Source: Planctomycetota bacterium
Lineage (GTDB): Bacteria > Planctomycetota > UBA1135 > JACQFD01
Length of the DNA stretch: 64,000 nt
Direction: 5' to 3'
Assembly: GCA_016200225.1 (NCBI GenBank)
Contig: JACQFD010000036.1
Span: 31,714 to 95,713 of the forward strand
Positions within the stretch are counted from its first letter, which is position 1. Each line of letters opens with the position of its first letter. Both the position numbers and the translations under genes were made by a program. Under the pieces are notes generated by a model, which saw only the letters and a list, made by a program, of their open reading frames with translations, was not told where the DNA came from and did not search any database. This document shows, piece after piece, positions 1 to 8,853 of the stretch.

Positions 1-1589
1 GTCAGATACGAATGCTTCAATACGGGCGTTAGCGTCCAGCCGTACGCGCCCTGCACGCCCAGAAACGCGCGCTCGGACATTTGATACAACCGGCCGTGTT
101 TTTCCGATGCGTGCGCTTTCAAGAACCGGCTGCACAACATCGGCGTCAGACTTAATGATATAATTCCGGACACGATGATGGCGACGGCGATCGTGACCGC
201 GAACTCGCGCAGCAACCGCCCGAGAAGTCCGCCCAAAAACACCACGGGCAGGAACACCGCCGCGAGCGAAATCGTCATCGATAATATTGTAAAAGCGATC
301 TCGCGCGAACCGTCGAGCGACGCCTGCATCGGCGATTTGCCCGCTTCGAGATGCCGCACGATGTTTTCGAGCATCACGATGGCGTCGTCGACGACGAATC
401 CCACCGACAGCGTCAGCGCCATTAACGATAAATTATCCAAACTGAATCCGAGCAGTTGCATCGCCGCGAACGTGCCGACGATCGACATCGGCACGGCGAG
501 GCTCGGAATCAGCGTCGCCGAAATATTCCGTAAAAATATAAATATAACCGCGACGACGAGTCCGATCGTTAATAATAACGTAAATTTGACGTCGTCGACC
601 GATTCGCGGATCGTCAACGACCGGTCGAAGAGCACGTCGAGCGAAACCGACGCGGGAATCTGCTCGCGAAACTTCGGCAGCAGCAAACGTATCTGATCGA
701 CGACCTCGACCGTATTCGTCCCGGGCTGGCGGAATACTGATAATACAATTCCGCGCCGTCCGTTGAACCAGCTCGCAATCTTATCATCCTCGACGCTGTC
801 GATCACGCGCCCGAGTTCGCGAAGGCGCACGGGCGATCCGTTGCGATAGGCCACGACGACCGGTGCGTACGCCGCCGCGTCGAGCAGTTGTCCGTCCGCG
901 CGAACGGTTAAACTCTGCCGCCGCCCCTCGAGCACGCCCGTCGGAAGATTAACATTCGCGCCCTGGATCGCGCTCGCGATTTCATCCATTCCGATGCCGC
1001 GGCGCGCGATCTCGCGCGGGTCGATCTGCGCGCGCACTGCGTATTTTTGCGATCCTTGCACCTGCACTTGCGCCACGCCCCCGACCATCGAAATCCGCTG
1101 CGCGATCATCGTCTCCGCGTATTCGTCGACATCGGAGAGCCGCATCGTCGGCGAATTTAATGCTAAATATAAGACCGGCTGGTCCGCGGGATTTACTTTA
1201 CGAAACGACGGCGGCGTCGGCATGCCGACGGGAAGTTGCGATTGCGCCTGCGAAATCGCCGATTGCACATCTTGCGCGGCGGCGTCGATGTTCCGACCGA
1301 GACTGAATTGTAATGTTATTTGTGTACTTCCGAGCGCGTTCGACGACGTCATCGAATCGAGTCCCGCGATCGTCGAAAACTGACGTTCGAGCGGCGTCGC
1401 GACGGCCGACGCCATCGTTTCGGGATTCGCGCCCGGAACCTGCGCCGACACGACGAGCGTCGGAAAATCTACATTCGGCAGATCGCTGACCGGCAGTTCG
1501 CGATAAGCTAATATTCCAAATATAAGCATTCCGAACATGACGAGCCACGTCATGACGGGACGGCGTATGAAAATCGCGGCCAGGTTCAT
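1..1589 (-). CDS. RND efflux pump inner-membrane subunit, HAE1 type, C-terminal part outside window
   Basis: Proton-driven export of drugs or other hydrophobic compounds from the inner membrane and periplasm, as the trimeric pump of a tripartite RND system. Reading from 1589 gives the typical start MNLAAIFIRRPVMTWLVMFG with the first membrane helix, the porter-domain phrase PGANPETM, and, before the window edge, the TM2-TM4 block including SLDNLSLMALTLSVGFVVDDAIVMLENIVRH. About 529 residues are inside the window, roughly half of the usual 1030. The ATG overlaps the TGA of the adaptor gene as ATGA, so the two are probably translationally coupled. The substrate cannot be told from sequence. Confidence 0.93.
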   Translation of the reverse strand, partial: MNLAAIFIRRPVMTWLVMFGMLIFGILAYRELPVSDLPNVDFPTLVVSAQVPGANPETMASAVATPLERQFSTIAGLDSMTSSNALGSTQITLQFSLGRNIDAAAQDVQSAISQAQSQLPVGMPTPPSFRKVNPADQPVLYLALNSPTMRLSDVDEYAETMIAQRISMVGGVAQVQVQGSQKYAVRAQIDPREIARRGIGMDEIASAIQGANVNLPTGVLEGRRQSLTVRADGQLLDAAAYAPVVVAYRNGSPVRLRELGRVIDSVEDDKIASWFNGRRGIVLSVFRQPGTNTVEVVDQIRLLLPKFREQIPASVSLDVLFDRSLTIRESVDDVKFTLLLTIGLVVAVIFIFLRNISATLIPSLAVPMSIVGTFAAMQLLGFSLDNLSLMALTLSVGFVVDDAIVMLENIVRHLEAGKSPMQASLDGSREIAFTILSMTISLAAVFLPVVFLGGLLGRLLREFAVTIAVAIIVSGIISLSLTPMLCSRFLKAHASEKHGRLYQMSERAFLGVQGAYGWTLTPVLKHSYL

Positions 1590-2707
1590 TGTTTAACTTC
1601 CGGCGCCGCGCCCCGCTCGCGCGCCGCGACGCGCGCGCCCGGCACGAGGCGTTGCAGTCCGTCGCGGACGACGCGCTCGCCCTTCGCGAGTCCTTTTATT
1701 ATGATCGATTCGCCGCCCGTCGCGAGACCCGTCTGGACGGGTCGGACTTCCACGGTTTCGTCGCTCTGAACCACGAATAGGAAACTCCCGGCTTGTCCGG
1801 CCTGAACGGCCTCCGTCGGAATCAGCACGGCGTCTTTCCGTTCCGATATCTGTAAATAAACATTGACGAATTGCCCGGGCCAGAGCGCCGAATCCTCGTT
1901 TGGAAATGTAGCTTTGAGGCGCACCGTCCCCGTGACCGCGTCGACCGAGTTGTCCATGAACGCGAGCGCGCCTTCGAGCGATCGTTTAGGACCGTCGGGG
2001 ATCGATACTATCACCCGCAGAGGTGCCGCCGCGTTATTCTTAATAATATCCGGGAGCCACGTTTCCGAAACGGAGAACGCGACGTCGATCGGTTTGATTT
2101 GATTTAACATGACGAACGCGGGCGTTTCGTTCGCTTTGACGATCGCGCCCGGAAACACCTGCATCGCGCCGGCCCGCGCGTCGAACGGCGCGCGGATTTC
2201 GCAATATTTTAAGTTAATTTCCGCCGATTCGATGCGCGCGCGGTCCGCCTCGGCCGCCGCTTTGGTAACTTCCACGTCGGCGCGCGCCTGATCGACGCGC
2301 TCGGCCGTGACGGCGCCGCCTTTCGACGCGGATTCATAACGTTTCAATTCCGCATCCATTTGTCGAACTTTAGCCTCGTCCTTCGCGAGATCGGCTCTCG
2401 CGAGCCGCAATTCCGCGTCGAACGGCCTGGGATCGATATCAAATAACAATTCGTCCTTCTTTACAAATTGCCCTTCTGTAAAATGCGCCGATTGTAAACG
2501 TCCCGAGACTTGTGAAATTACGGCCACCGACGATTTCGTCTGCGCGCGGCCGATGGCCTCGACTTCGACGGGCACGTTCGCCGTGCGCGCAACGGCGATC
2601 ACAACCGGCACCGGCGGCGCGGCGGCGTTCGTCGGCGCGGCCGGCGGCGCGCACGCCGATGCGATCCAAATCCATGCAACGTGCGTCGATCGGCGGATTT
2701 TATACAT
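1586..2707 (-). CDS. RND periplasmic adaptor (membrane fusion protein)
   Basis: Links the inner-membrane pump to an outer-membrane channel. The 373-residue protein has an N-terminal export signal with a possible lipobox ending in ASAC near residue 19. It then shows a lipoyl half (VSGRLQSAHFTEGQFVKKDELLFDID), an alpha-hairpin of about residues 95-150, the second lipoyl half (YCEIRAPFDARAGAMQVFPGAIV) and beta-barrel and membrane-proximal parts ending in GLAKGERVVRDGLQRL. This order matches the MdtA/AcrA family and its usual length. It lies 15 bases after the TetR gene and overlaps the pump gene by 4 bases, so regulator, adaptor and pump look like one transcript. No outer-membrane channel gene is visible here. 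Confidence 0.93.
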   Translation of the reverse strand: MYKIRRSTHVAWIWIASACAPPAAPTNAAAPPVPVVIAVARTANVPVEVEAIGRAQTKSSVAVISQVSGRLQSAHFTEGQFVKKDELLFDIDPRPFDAELRLARADLAKDEAKVRQMDAELKRYESASKGGAVTAERVDQARADVEVTKAAAEADRARIESAEINLKYCEIRAPFDARAGAMQVFPGAIVKANETPAFVMLNQIKPIDVAFSVSETWLPDIIKNNAAAPLRVIVSIPDGPKRSLEGALAFMDNSVDAVTGTVRLKATFPNEDSALWPGQFVNVYLQISERKDAVLIPTEAVQAGQAGSFLFVVQSDETVEVRPVQTGLATGGESIIIKGLAKGERVVRDGLQRLVPGARVAARERGAAPEVKQ

Positions 2708-2722
2708 CTTATACTTTATATA

Positions 2723-3379
2723 TTATATCTTGTTTTTGTTGTAACGTTTGACCGGCGATTTGTCCGTCTTTCGCATTCCGTCGAGCCAGAGCGACGTCAA
2801 TGCTTCCGCGACCTTGGGGATATCCAAATGCCCCCGCCGGTTGCCTCCGAACAGTTCATAAACGATAAAATGATGAAACACCATTCCGATGAACGCGCGC
2901 GCCGCCGTTTTGGAATCGCGCACTCGAAAAACGCCGGCGCGTCCGCCACGTTCGATATATTTCGCGAGATCGTCGACGTAGCCTTCGCCGACCGTATTAA
3001 AAAACCGCGCCGCGAGTTCGTGGCGTTCGAGCGCGCAAAAGAATAATAATCTCGACAGCGTCGAATCGCGCATGTTGCGTTCGAGAATGTCGCGCGCCAG
3101 CGCGGCGAGCGCCGCCTCCTCGCCGCCGGCCGACGAAAGCGTTTTTTGTAATTTTGTGCGCGCGCCGACGGCCTCGCACTGCGTCTCGAGGACGGACCAA
3201 TACAAATCTTCCTTTTTTGGAAAATAACGAAAAATCAACGCTTCGTTGACGCGCGCAATTTTAGCAATCTGCCGCGTCGTGGTGCCGTGAAAACCGAGCC
3301 GTGCGAACAACGGAGTCGCGGCAATAACAATTTGCCTTGAGCGGGCGGCGCGATCGAGTCGGGTCGGGGCGTGCTTCAT
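2723..3379 (-). CDS. TetR/AcrR-family transcriptional regulator
   Basis: Probable repressor of the efflux operon it heads. The 218-residue protein has the N-terminal TetR helix-turn-helix at about residues 15-60 (AATPLFARLGFHGTTTRQIAKIARVNEALIFRYFPKKEDLY), followed by an all-helical ligand-binding half. It is immediately upstream of the adaptor and pump genes in the same direction, the common AcrR/TtgR arrangement. A palindrome sits over its start codon, fitting autoregulation. The ligand is unknown. Another start further upstream is unlikely because the palindrome and the divergent gene lie there. Confidence 0.9.
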   Translation of the reverse strand: MKHAPTRLDRAARSRQIVIAATPLFARLGFHGTTTRQIAKIARVNEALIFRYFPKKEDLYWSVLETQCEAVGARTKLQKTLSSAGGEEAALAALARDILERNMRDSTLSRLLFFCALERHELAARFFNTVGEGYVDDLAKYIERGGRAGVFRVRDSKTAARAFIGMVFHHFIVYELFGGNRRGHLDIPKVAEALTSLWLDGMRKTDKSPVKRYNKNKI

Positions 3380-3397
3380 GTAAGTATGCGCTTACAT
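3378..3397. promoter_or_regulatory. Probable TetR operator palindrome
   Basis: A perfect inverted repeat ATGTAAG-TATGCG-CTTACAT. It overlaps the ATG of the TetR gene and extends into the region between it and the divergent gene. Operators of AcrR/TtgR-type regulators contain similar TTACATAC / GTAAGTA half-sites, so autoregulation of the efflux operon is likely. Because it covers the start codon, repression would have to act on a promoter very close by, or the mRNA has little or no leader. Confidence 0.65.
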
Positions 3398-3508
3398 ACT
3401 AGGACATCGGAAACGCCGCGCAACCGGCTTGAGCGAATCCGCCTCGCGGGTCGCGCCGCCGCACGGCGCGTGCATGGCGCGGCGGCGCGGGATACGATTC
3501 CCTCTCCC

Positions 3509-5974
3509 ATGGCACCCGCAACGATGGCCCCGCCAACCAAGGCGCCCGCGCTGCCCGCCGCCCTATCGTTAGCATTTGCGGCGTCGGGATTCGCGGCGCT
3601 CGTCGACGAGATCGCGGCCGCGCGTTATTTAACGATTCCGCTCGGAGCCGACGCTCCCGCGGTGGCGGCCGTGCTGTCGGCGCTGCTCGTGGGATTCGCG
3701 GCCGGCGGATTCCTCGCGGGAAAACTACTGATCGTCGGGGCGGAGGCCCGCCGGTTCGCGCTTCTAACAGAAGCGGGCCTCGCGCTCTGCGCGCTCGCGG
3801 CGCCGTTTACATTTCCGCTGCTCGGAACGGTCGTCGCGGCGACGCACGGATCGCTTCCGATCGACGGAGCCGCGTTCCAATGTTTACGTTTCGCGCTTGC
3901 GCTCGCCGCGTGCCTTCCGGCCGCGCTGCTGATGGGCGCGACGTTTCCGATCGCGCTCCGGCTCGCGCGCGCGTCGGGACTCGACGCCGCGGCCGCCGCG
4001 TGCGGCGTCTACGCCGTGAACACGGCCGGCGCGACGCTCGGCGCAGCCGCGTCGGGATTTGTATTATTACCATTTCTCGGCTACACCGGAACGTTTCATT
4101 TCGCCGCGGGCGCGAACGCGCTTTCGTTTTTGTTAATATATCGATTCGCGCGCAGGAGTTCGTCGCGCGACGGGGCGGCCGGGACGACGACGGAATCCGG
4201 GATCCGGTCGAAAATTCATGGCGCCGTATTGATAGCCACGTTCGCCGCGGGATTCTTTGCATTCGCGATGGAAGTATTGTTCACTCGCGTCGCGATCGGC
4301 GTTTTCGGAGCGTCGACCTACGCGTTCACGGCGGTGCTTGTCGCATTCTTGACAGGCATTGCGATCGGCGCGCCGATCGCGGGACGCGCGGCGCGGGATT
4401 ACCGCCGGAGTCTCGGGTTCGCGATCATCGCCGCGGGAATTCTGGCGCTCGCCGGACTCCTCGGGTTTTATTATTATTTAGGATTGCGCCCGGCGTACCT
4501 TCCCGAGAATTTATTTCCACAATTGTCGTCGCCGTGGATGCTGCCGATCTATCAAACGGCGATCGCAATGATACTATTCCTTCCGCCGGCGGTCGCGCTC
4601 GGCGCGGCGTTTCCGCTCGCGGTCTCCGCCGCGCGAAGCGATGGAAAATCGCCCGATCGCGCCGCCGCCGCCGTGTACGCGTGGAATACGGCGGGCTCCC
4701 TTGCGGGCGCGCTCCTCGCGACATTTGTATTATTACCGATCCTCGGATTGCGCGCCGCGATTCCCGCCTGCGCCGCGTGCGCGGTCGGAGCCGGAATTTA
4801 TTTGATATTGCCCGGTTCGAGGCGCGCCGCGATCGCCGCCGGACTTATATTTATTATTTTGGGCGCCGTCATCGTGACTCCGCGAAGCGAATCGGGGTCG
4901 TCGCAGGAGTTGTTATATCTGCGCGAAGGCGCGTCCTCGACGGTCGTCGTGACCCGTTCGAACGGCGATTCCGGACCGATGAAATCCATTTCGGTAAACG
5001 GCACCGTCGTTGCCACGGAGGCGCTGCTCGATCTGCGATTGCAACGATTGCTCGGACATCTGCCCGCGCTGCTGCATCCCGCCCCGTCGAAAACATTAGT
5101 GATCGGCCTCGGGTCGGGCGTGACCGCGGGCGCGCTCGCGACCACGCCCGGCGTCGAACGCGTCGATATCGTCGAACTCGAACGCAACGTCGTCGATGCG
5201 GCGCGGGAATTCGAACTTACCAATCGCGGAGTCGCGTCGGGAAAGCTCCGAAATGTAAATATTACAATCGCGGACGGCCGTTCGCATTTATTAACGACGC
5301 GCGAAAAGTACGACGTCGTCACTTGCGACCCGATCCATCCGTGGGTCGCGGGCGCGGGAAATCTGTATAGTCGCGAATGTTTCGAACGCGAACGCGCGTG
5401 CCTCGCCGACGGCGGCATCGCCGCCCTCTGGCTGCCTCTTTACAAATTGCGCGAGGACGACATCCGCGTCGTCGCGAAAACGTTTACATCGGTGTTCGAT
5501 CCGTGCGCCGTTTACATCACCGGATACGATGCGATTCTTCTCGGCGCCAACGGACGATTTCCGCGCGTCGATTCCGCGCAACTGCGCGCCCGGTTCGCAA
5601 ATATTAACGATTCCATGCGCGCCGTCGAAGTCCGGAGCGCGGAGGAATTGTTATCGGGCTTCGCGATGGAAACGGACGCTCTCCGCGCGTACGCGGGCGA
5701 CGCGCCGGAAAACACGGATCTCCGGCCGATACTCGAATTCCGCGCGCCATTATTATATTTAACGAACTACGCGACCGGCTTTCTCTCGGAAGTGCGCGGA
5801 CGCGCCGTCGAGCCCGACGCGCTCTTCGGGCCGGGGGCCGCGATCGATCCGCGCGCCCGCGCGGCGGCGGTCGCGCTGCGCTCGGCGGCGCTCGGCGCAT
5901 TCCTGAAGAGCGCCGAAACCGATATTCGCCGGGCGATTCAGGACGCCTCCGACATCTTGCGACGCCCCCGCTGA
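3509..5974 (+). CDS. Polytopic membrane protein fused to spermidine-synthase-like methyltransferase-fold domain
   Basis: About 821 residues. Residues ~10-465 form many hydrophobic helices with two similar halves: the phrase VYAVNTAGATLGAAASGFVLLPFLGYTG recurs later as VYAWNTAGSLAGALLATFVLLPILGL. The C-terminal part has a Rossmann-type spermidine synthase-like domain with VIGLGSGVTAGAL and VDIVELE near residues 530-555 and YDVVTCDPIHPW near 600. This is the fused MFS/spermidine synthase layout common in planctomycetes and myxobacteria. Whether it makes polyamines is unknown. ATG at 3509 was chosen because the upstream in-frame residues are arginine-rich and unlike a membrane-protein start. It is transcribed divergently from the efflux operon. 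Confidence 0.85.
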   Translation: MAPATMAPPTKAPALPAALSLAFAASGFAALVDEIAAARYLTIPLGADAPAVAAVLSALLVGFAAGGFLAGKLLIVGAEARRFALLTEAGLALCALAAPFTFPLLGTVVAATHGSLPIDGAAFQCLRFALALAACLPAALLMGATFPIALRLARASGLDAAAAACGVYAVNTAGATLGAAASGFVLLPFLGYTGTFHFAAGANALSFLLIYRFARRSSSRDGAAGTTTESGIRSKIHGAVLIATFAAGFFAFAMEVLFTRVAIGVFGASTYAFTAVLVAFLTGIAIGAPIAGRAARDYRRSLGFAIIAAGILALAGLLGFYYYLGLRPAYLPENLFPQLSSPWMLPIYQTAIAMILFLPPAVALGAAFPLAVSAARSDGKSPDRAAAAVYAWNTAGSLAGALLATFVLLPILGLRAAIPACAACAVGAGIYLILPGSRRAAIAAGLIFIILGAVIVTPRSESGSSQELLYLREGASSTVVVTRSNGDSGPMKSISVNGTVVATEALLDLRLQRLLGHLPALLHPAPSKTLVIGLGSGVTAGALATTPGVERVDIVELERNVVDAAREFELTNRGVASGKLRNVNITIADGRSHLLTTREKYDVVTCDPIHPWVAGAGNLYSRECFERERACLADGGIAALWLPLYKLREDDIRVVAKTFTSVFDPCAVYITGYDAILLGANGRFPRVDSAQLRARFANINDSMRAVEVRSAEELLSGFAMETDALRAYAGDAPENTDLRPILEFRAPLLYLTNYATGFLSEVRGRAVEPDALFGPGAAIDPRARAAAVALRSAALGAFLKSAETDIRRAIQDASDILRRPR

Positions 5975-6022
5975 TCGACGAAGATCGAACCGGCCCGTTT
6001 CAGCGAACACAAGTTAATACAA

Positions 6023-7408
6023 ATGGGAATACTAACGATCTTCGCGCTTCCGTTTTTGTTATTGCAGGCTTCAAAACCCGCGCAACCCGCGCCTTCCACG
6101 GCCGTCGAGCAGCGTCTCGACGAGGCGATGAAGAAATTGGCGCGCGAACACGTCGCGATTGCACAATTCTCCGCCGGCAAGACGCTATATTTACAGGCGT
6201 TCCGCGATTACGAGTCCGCCGCCCGCCTCGATCCGGCGAACGCGGACGCCGCGAAGGGCTGCGCCGATCTTAAAGATAAAAAAGACGGCGGCGACCGCGA
6301 GGCGAAAATGAAACTGATCGCCGAAATCGATAAAAAACGCAAAACGCTCGCGACGAAAGCGGCGGCGGAATTGAAAACTCTGGGCGACGCGGCGGCCAAG
6401 GCGAAGGACGATCGCTCCGCGAAGCGCGCTTGGATCTTTTTGTTGACTTACGATCCGGATTCCACGGCGGCAAACGCCGGACTCGGAAAAGTAAAGAAGG
6501 GAAACGCATGGTTCGACGCGCGCGAAATCGAGATCAACGATGCGGTGGCAAAATGTTTACTTTCGGCCAGGGAGGGAACACCCTTCAAATCCGCGCATCG
6601 CTTCGACGCCGCGCTCGGCACGACGCTTACAAAAATAAGGTCCGATCATTTTGAAATTTTCGGATCCATCGACGCCAAATCGCTGGCGAATCTGTCGAAA
6701 CTCGCCGAGGCGGCGCAGGCGTTCATGGACGGATTGATTGGGACGGGCGGCCGGGCGACGGAAGGAACTGTTACTTTTGTATTCTTAACGACCGAGGCCG
6801 AGCACGAGAAGTTCGTCGACGCCTTCACGCCGTACACGCCGGAGCAGAAGGTATTAGTTAAGAAAACGAGCGGCGCGTGGACGTTCAATCCTCCCGGATA
6901 TGAAGCGTGGGAGTCGGGCGGATCGTTCGAAACGTTCAAGGACGCGATGGTTCATCGCGCCGTCGGTCACTTTTCGATATTTCGTTTTGTAGCGATGGCG
7001 GACGCGCCGAAATGGATCTACGAGGGACTCGGCATCTGGCTGTCGTTTCGATTTGTAGGATATGCGCGGACGTATTGTACCGGCGGCGGCCCGGCGGCCG
7101 ACGCCATGAATTCTTATCGTGATCTTGCGAATTGGAAAACATATATTCATGATGCCGTGCGCGACGGGACGGACGCGCCGATTCGGGAACTTTTCGCGGT
7201 TCGCAAGGATGAACTATCGCCGGGCGTTCTTATGAAATGTTGGAGCGTCGTGGATTATATGATTCGAGAGCAGCCCGAGGCGTTCGCCGCGATGGTTCAT
7301 AAGTTAAAGGATCTTGGAAACGATCGCGCGATACTCGAATCGTTCAAACTCAAATCCGTCGACGAACTCGAAACGGCGTGGCGGGAGTTCGTCCGGGAAA
7401 AGTATTAA
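6023..7408 (+). CDS. Secreted TPR-like protein with degenerate gluzincin domain (first of two tandem paralogs)
   Basis: 461 residues with a signal peptide (MGILTIFALPFLLLQA). Residues ~30-85 resemble one or two TPR units (GKTLYLQAFRDYESAARLDPANADAAKG). The C-terminal half resembles peptidase-MA-like gluzincins: HRAVGH near residue 310 stands where HExxH is expected, and DAPKWIYEGLGIWLSF stands where the W-x-x-E-G-hydrophobic glutamate ligand segment is expected. The catalytic glutamate of HExxH is arginine here, so peptidase activity is doubtful. The gene is followed 14 bases later by a close paralog. The function is unknown; a binding or structural role outside the cytoplasmic membrane is my inference. 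Confidence 0.75.
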   Translation: MGILTIFALPFLLLQASKPAQPAPSTAVEQRLDEAMKKLAREHVAIAQFSAGKTLYLQAFRDYESAARLDPANADAAKGCADLKDKKDGGDREAKMKLIAEIDKKRKTLATKAAAELKTLGDAAAKAKDDRSAKRAWIFLLTYDPDSTAANAGLGKVKKGNAWFDAREIEINDAVAKCLLSAREGTPFKSAHRFDAALGTTLTKIRSDHFEIFGSIDAKSLANLSKLAEAAQAFMDGLIGTGGRATEGTVTFVFLTTEAEHEKFVDAFTPYTPEQKVLVKKTSGAWTFNPPGYEAWESGGSFETFKDAMVHRAVGHFSIFRFVAMADAPKWIYEGLGIWLSFRFVGYARTYCTGGGPAADAMNSYRDLANWKTYIHDAVRDGTDAPIRELFAVRKDELSPGVLMKCWSVVDYMIREQPEAFAAMVHKLKDLGNDRAILESFKLKSVDELETAWREFVREKY

Positions 7409-7422
7409 CTTCGCAACGATCC

Positions 7423-8805
7423 ATGCCAACGAACCTGTTCATAACCCTTCCGCTTCTCATATTACAGAGCTCGATACCGTCGTCCGCGCCGGCGGCCGAA
7501 TCGGCGGCGCAGCGCGTCGACGAGGGATTGAAGCGCCTCGCGCGCGAGCACGACGGAATTGCACAATTCGCGGCCGGCAAGAAATTATATTTGCAGGCGT
7601 GGCAGGAATATCTGCGCGCCGCGCGCATGGATCCGCGCGACGCCGAGGCGTCGCGGGGCATCGCCGATTATCATGATAAAAGGGATGGAGGCGATCTCGA
7701 GGAGCGGATGGCCGGAATCGCGGAAGTAAATAAAAAACGCAAGGCAACGTCGGCGAAAGCGATCGTGGAATTGAAATCGCTGGCCGAGTCCGCGGCCGCC
7801 GCCGGGGCCGCGCCCGCCGCGAAACGCGCGTGGGGTTTTTTGTTAGATTATGATTCCGATTCCGCGCAGGCGAACGCGGGCGTGGGAAAAGTTAAGAAAG
7901 GATCGACGTGGGTCGACGCCTCGGAGGAGAGTCTGGAAGACGCCGCGCTCCGCTGTCTGCGCACGGCCGCGGCGGGCGAAGAGTGGTCGGGCACTCACTT
8001 TTTGGATACATGCCTCGGCATCGAGTTGACTAAAGTAAAATCGGAACATTATGAATTTTTCGGATCCTTCGAGGCGGCCGAACTCAAGAAACTTACAAAA
8101 ATCGCCGAGGGCGGCCGCGCATTCGTGATCGAGTCGCTGGGACTCGCCGAGAGCGATATCACAAATCCGGTGGCGGCGGTATTATTAACGAGCAAGGATC
8201 TGCACGGAAAATTCATCGATCATTGCACTTCTTATCCGGAAGGCGAAAAGCGGGCTATCAAAGGGCTCGGCGGCGCGTGGATCGACTCGCCGTTTGGCAT
8301 CGAAGATTGGGGCAGGGAGGGGCGCGCCGAAGCGTTCAAGGACACCGTCGCGCACCGTCTCGCCGGCCACGTGACGCTGCGCGGCATCGCGGGCAAGGAT
8401 CGCGCGCCGGACTGGCTCGAGGAGGGATTCTCCTATTGGCTTTCATTAAAATTAACACAAAGCGCGCTGACCTATTGCATTTCGTTCGAAAGCGGGACGG
8501 GCATGAGTAAATATCATGAAAAAAAGAACTGGAAGGAACTCGCGCGCGCGCTCGTCCGCGAAGGCCGCGACACGCCGATCAAACAAATCATCCAACTCGA
8601 CGTCAACCGCATCGGCGCCGAGCAGATGGTCAAAGGGTGGAGCATCGTCGATTATCTTATTCGCGAACGGCGCGCGGAATTTGTCGCGTTCTTGAAGGAC
8701 CTGCGAACGATGGAATGCGGTCCGGCGTTGCTGAAGGATTTGAAGGTCTCGAGTCTCGAGGAATTGGATTATTTATGGCGCGAATTCGTCAGGGAAAAAT
8801 ATTAA
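7423..8805 (+). CDS. Secreted TPR-like protein with degenerate gluzincin domain (second paralog)
   Basis: 460 residues, colinear with the preceding gene: signal peptide (MPTNLFITLPLLILQSSIPS), the same AREHDGIAQFAAGKKLYLQAWQEYLRAARMDP block, and a C-terminal HRLAGH near residue 309 followed by DRAPDWLEEGFSYWLS. Both copies end in WREFVREKY. The H-x-x-x-H spacing is kept while the glutamate is again arginine, so the loss predates the duplication or was selected. ATG at 7423 was preferred over an upstream in-frame ATG at 7378 because it gives a signal peptide directly and avoids overlap with the first paralog. Probably co-transcribed with it. Confidence 0.75.
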   Translation: MPTNLFITLPLLILQSSIPSSAPAAESAAQRVDEGLKRLAREHDGIAQFAAGKKLYLQAWQEYLRAARMDPRDAEASRGIADYHDKRDGGDLEERMAGIAEVNKKRKATSAKAIVELKSLAESAAAAGAAPAAKRAWGFLLDYDSDSAQANAGVGKVKKGSTWVDASEESLEDAALRCLRTAAAGEEWSGTHFLDTCLGIELTKVKSEHYEFFGSFEAAELKKLTKIAEGGRAFVIESLGLAESDITNPVAAVLLTSKDLHGKFIDHCTSYPEGEKRAIKGLGGAWIDSPFGIEDWGREGRAEAFKDTVAHRLAGHVTLRGIAGKDRAPDWLEEGFSYWLSLKLTQSALTYCISFESGTGMSKYHEKKNWKELARALVREGRDTPIKQIIQLDVNRIGAEQMVKGWSIVDYLIRERRAEFVAFLKDLRTMECGPALLKDLKVSSLEELDYLWREFVREKY

Positions 8806-8853
8806 CGATAGCTCCGCGTCGACATGCGAATCCGCCGATTGTGCGCCTCGGAC

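Noticed and set aside
3880..5370. A 496-codon open frame overlapping the fused membrane/spermidine synthase gene
   Set aside because: Arginine-rich, no domain, and in another frame of a well-supported gene; long shadows are expected in CpG-rich DNA.
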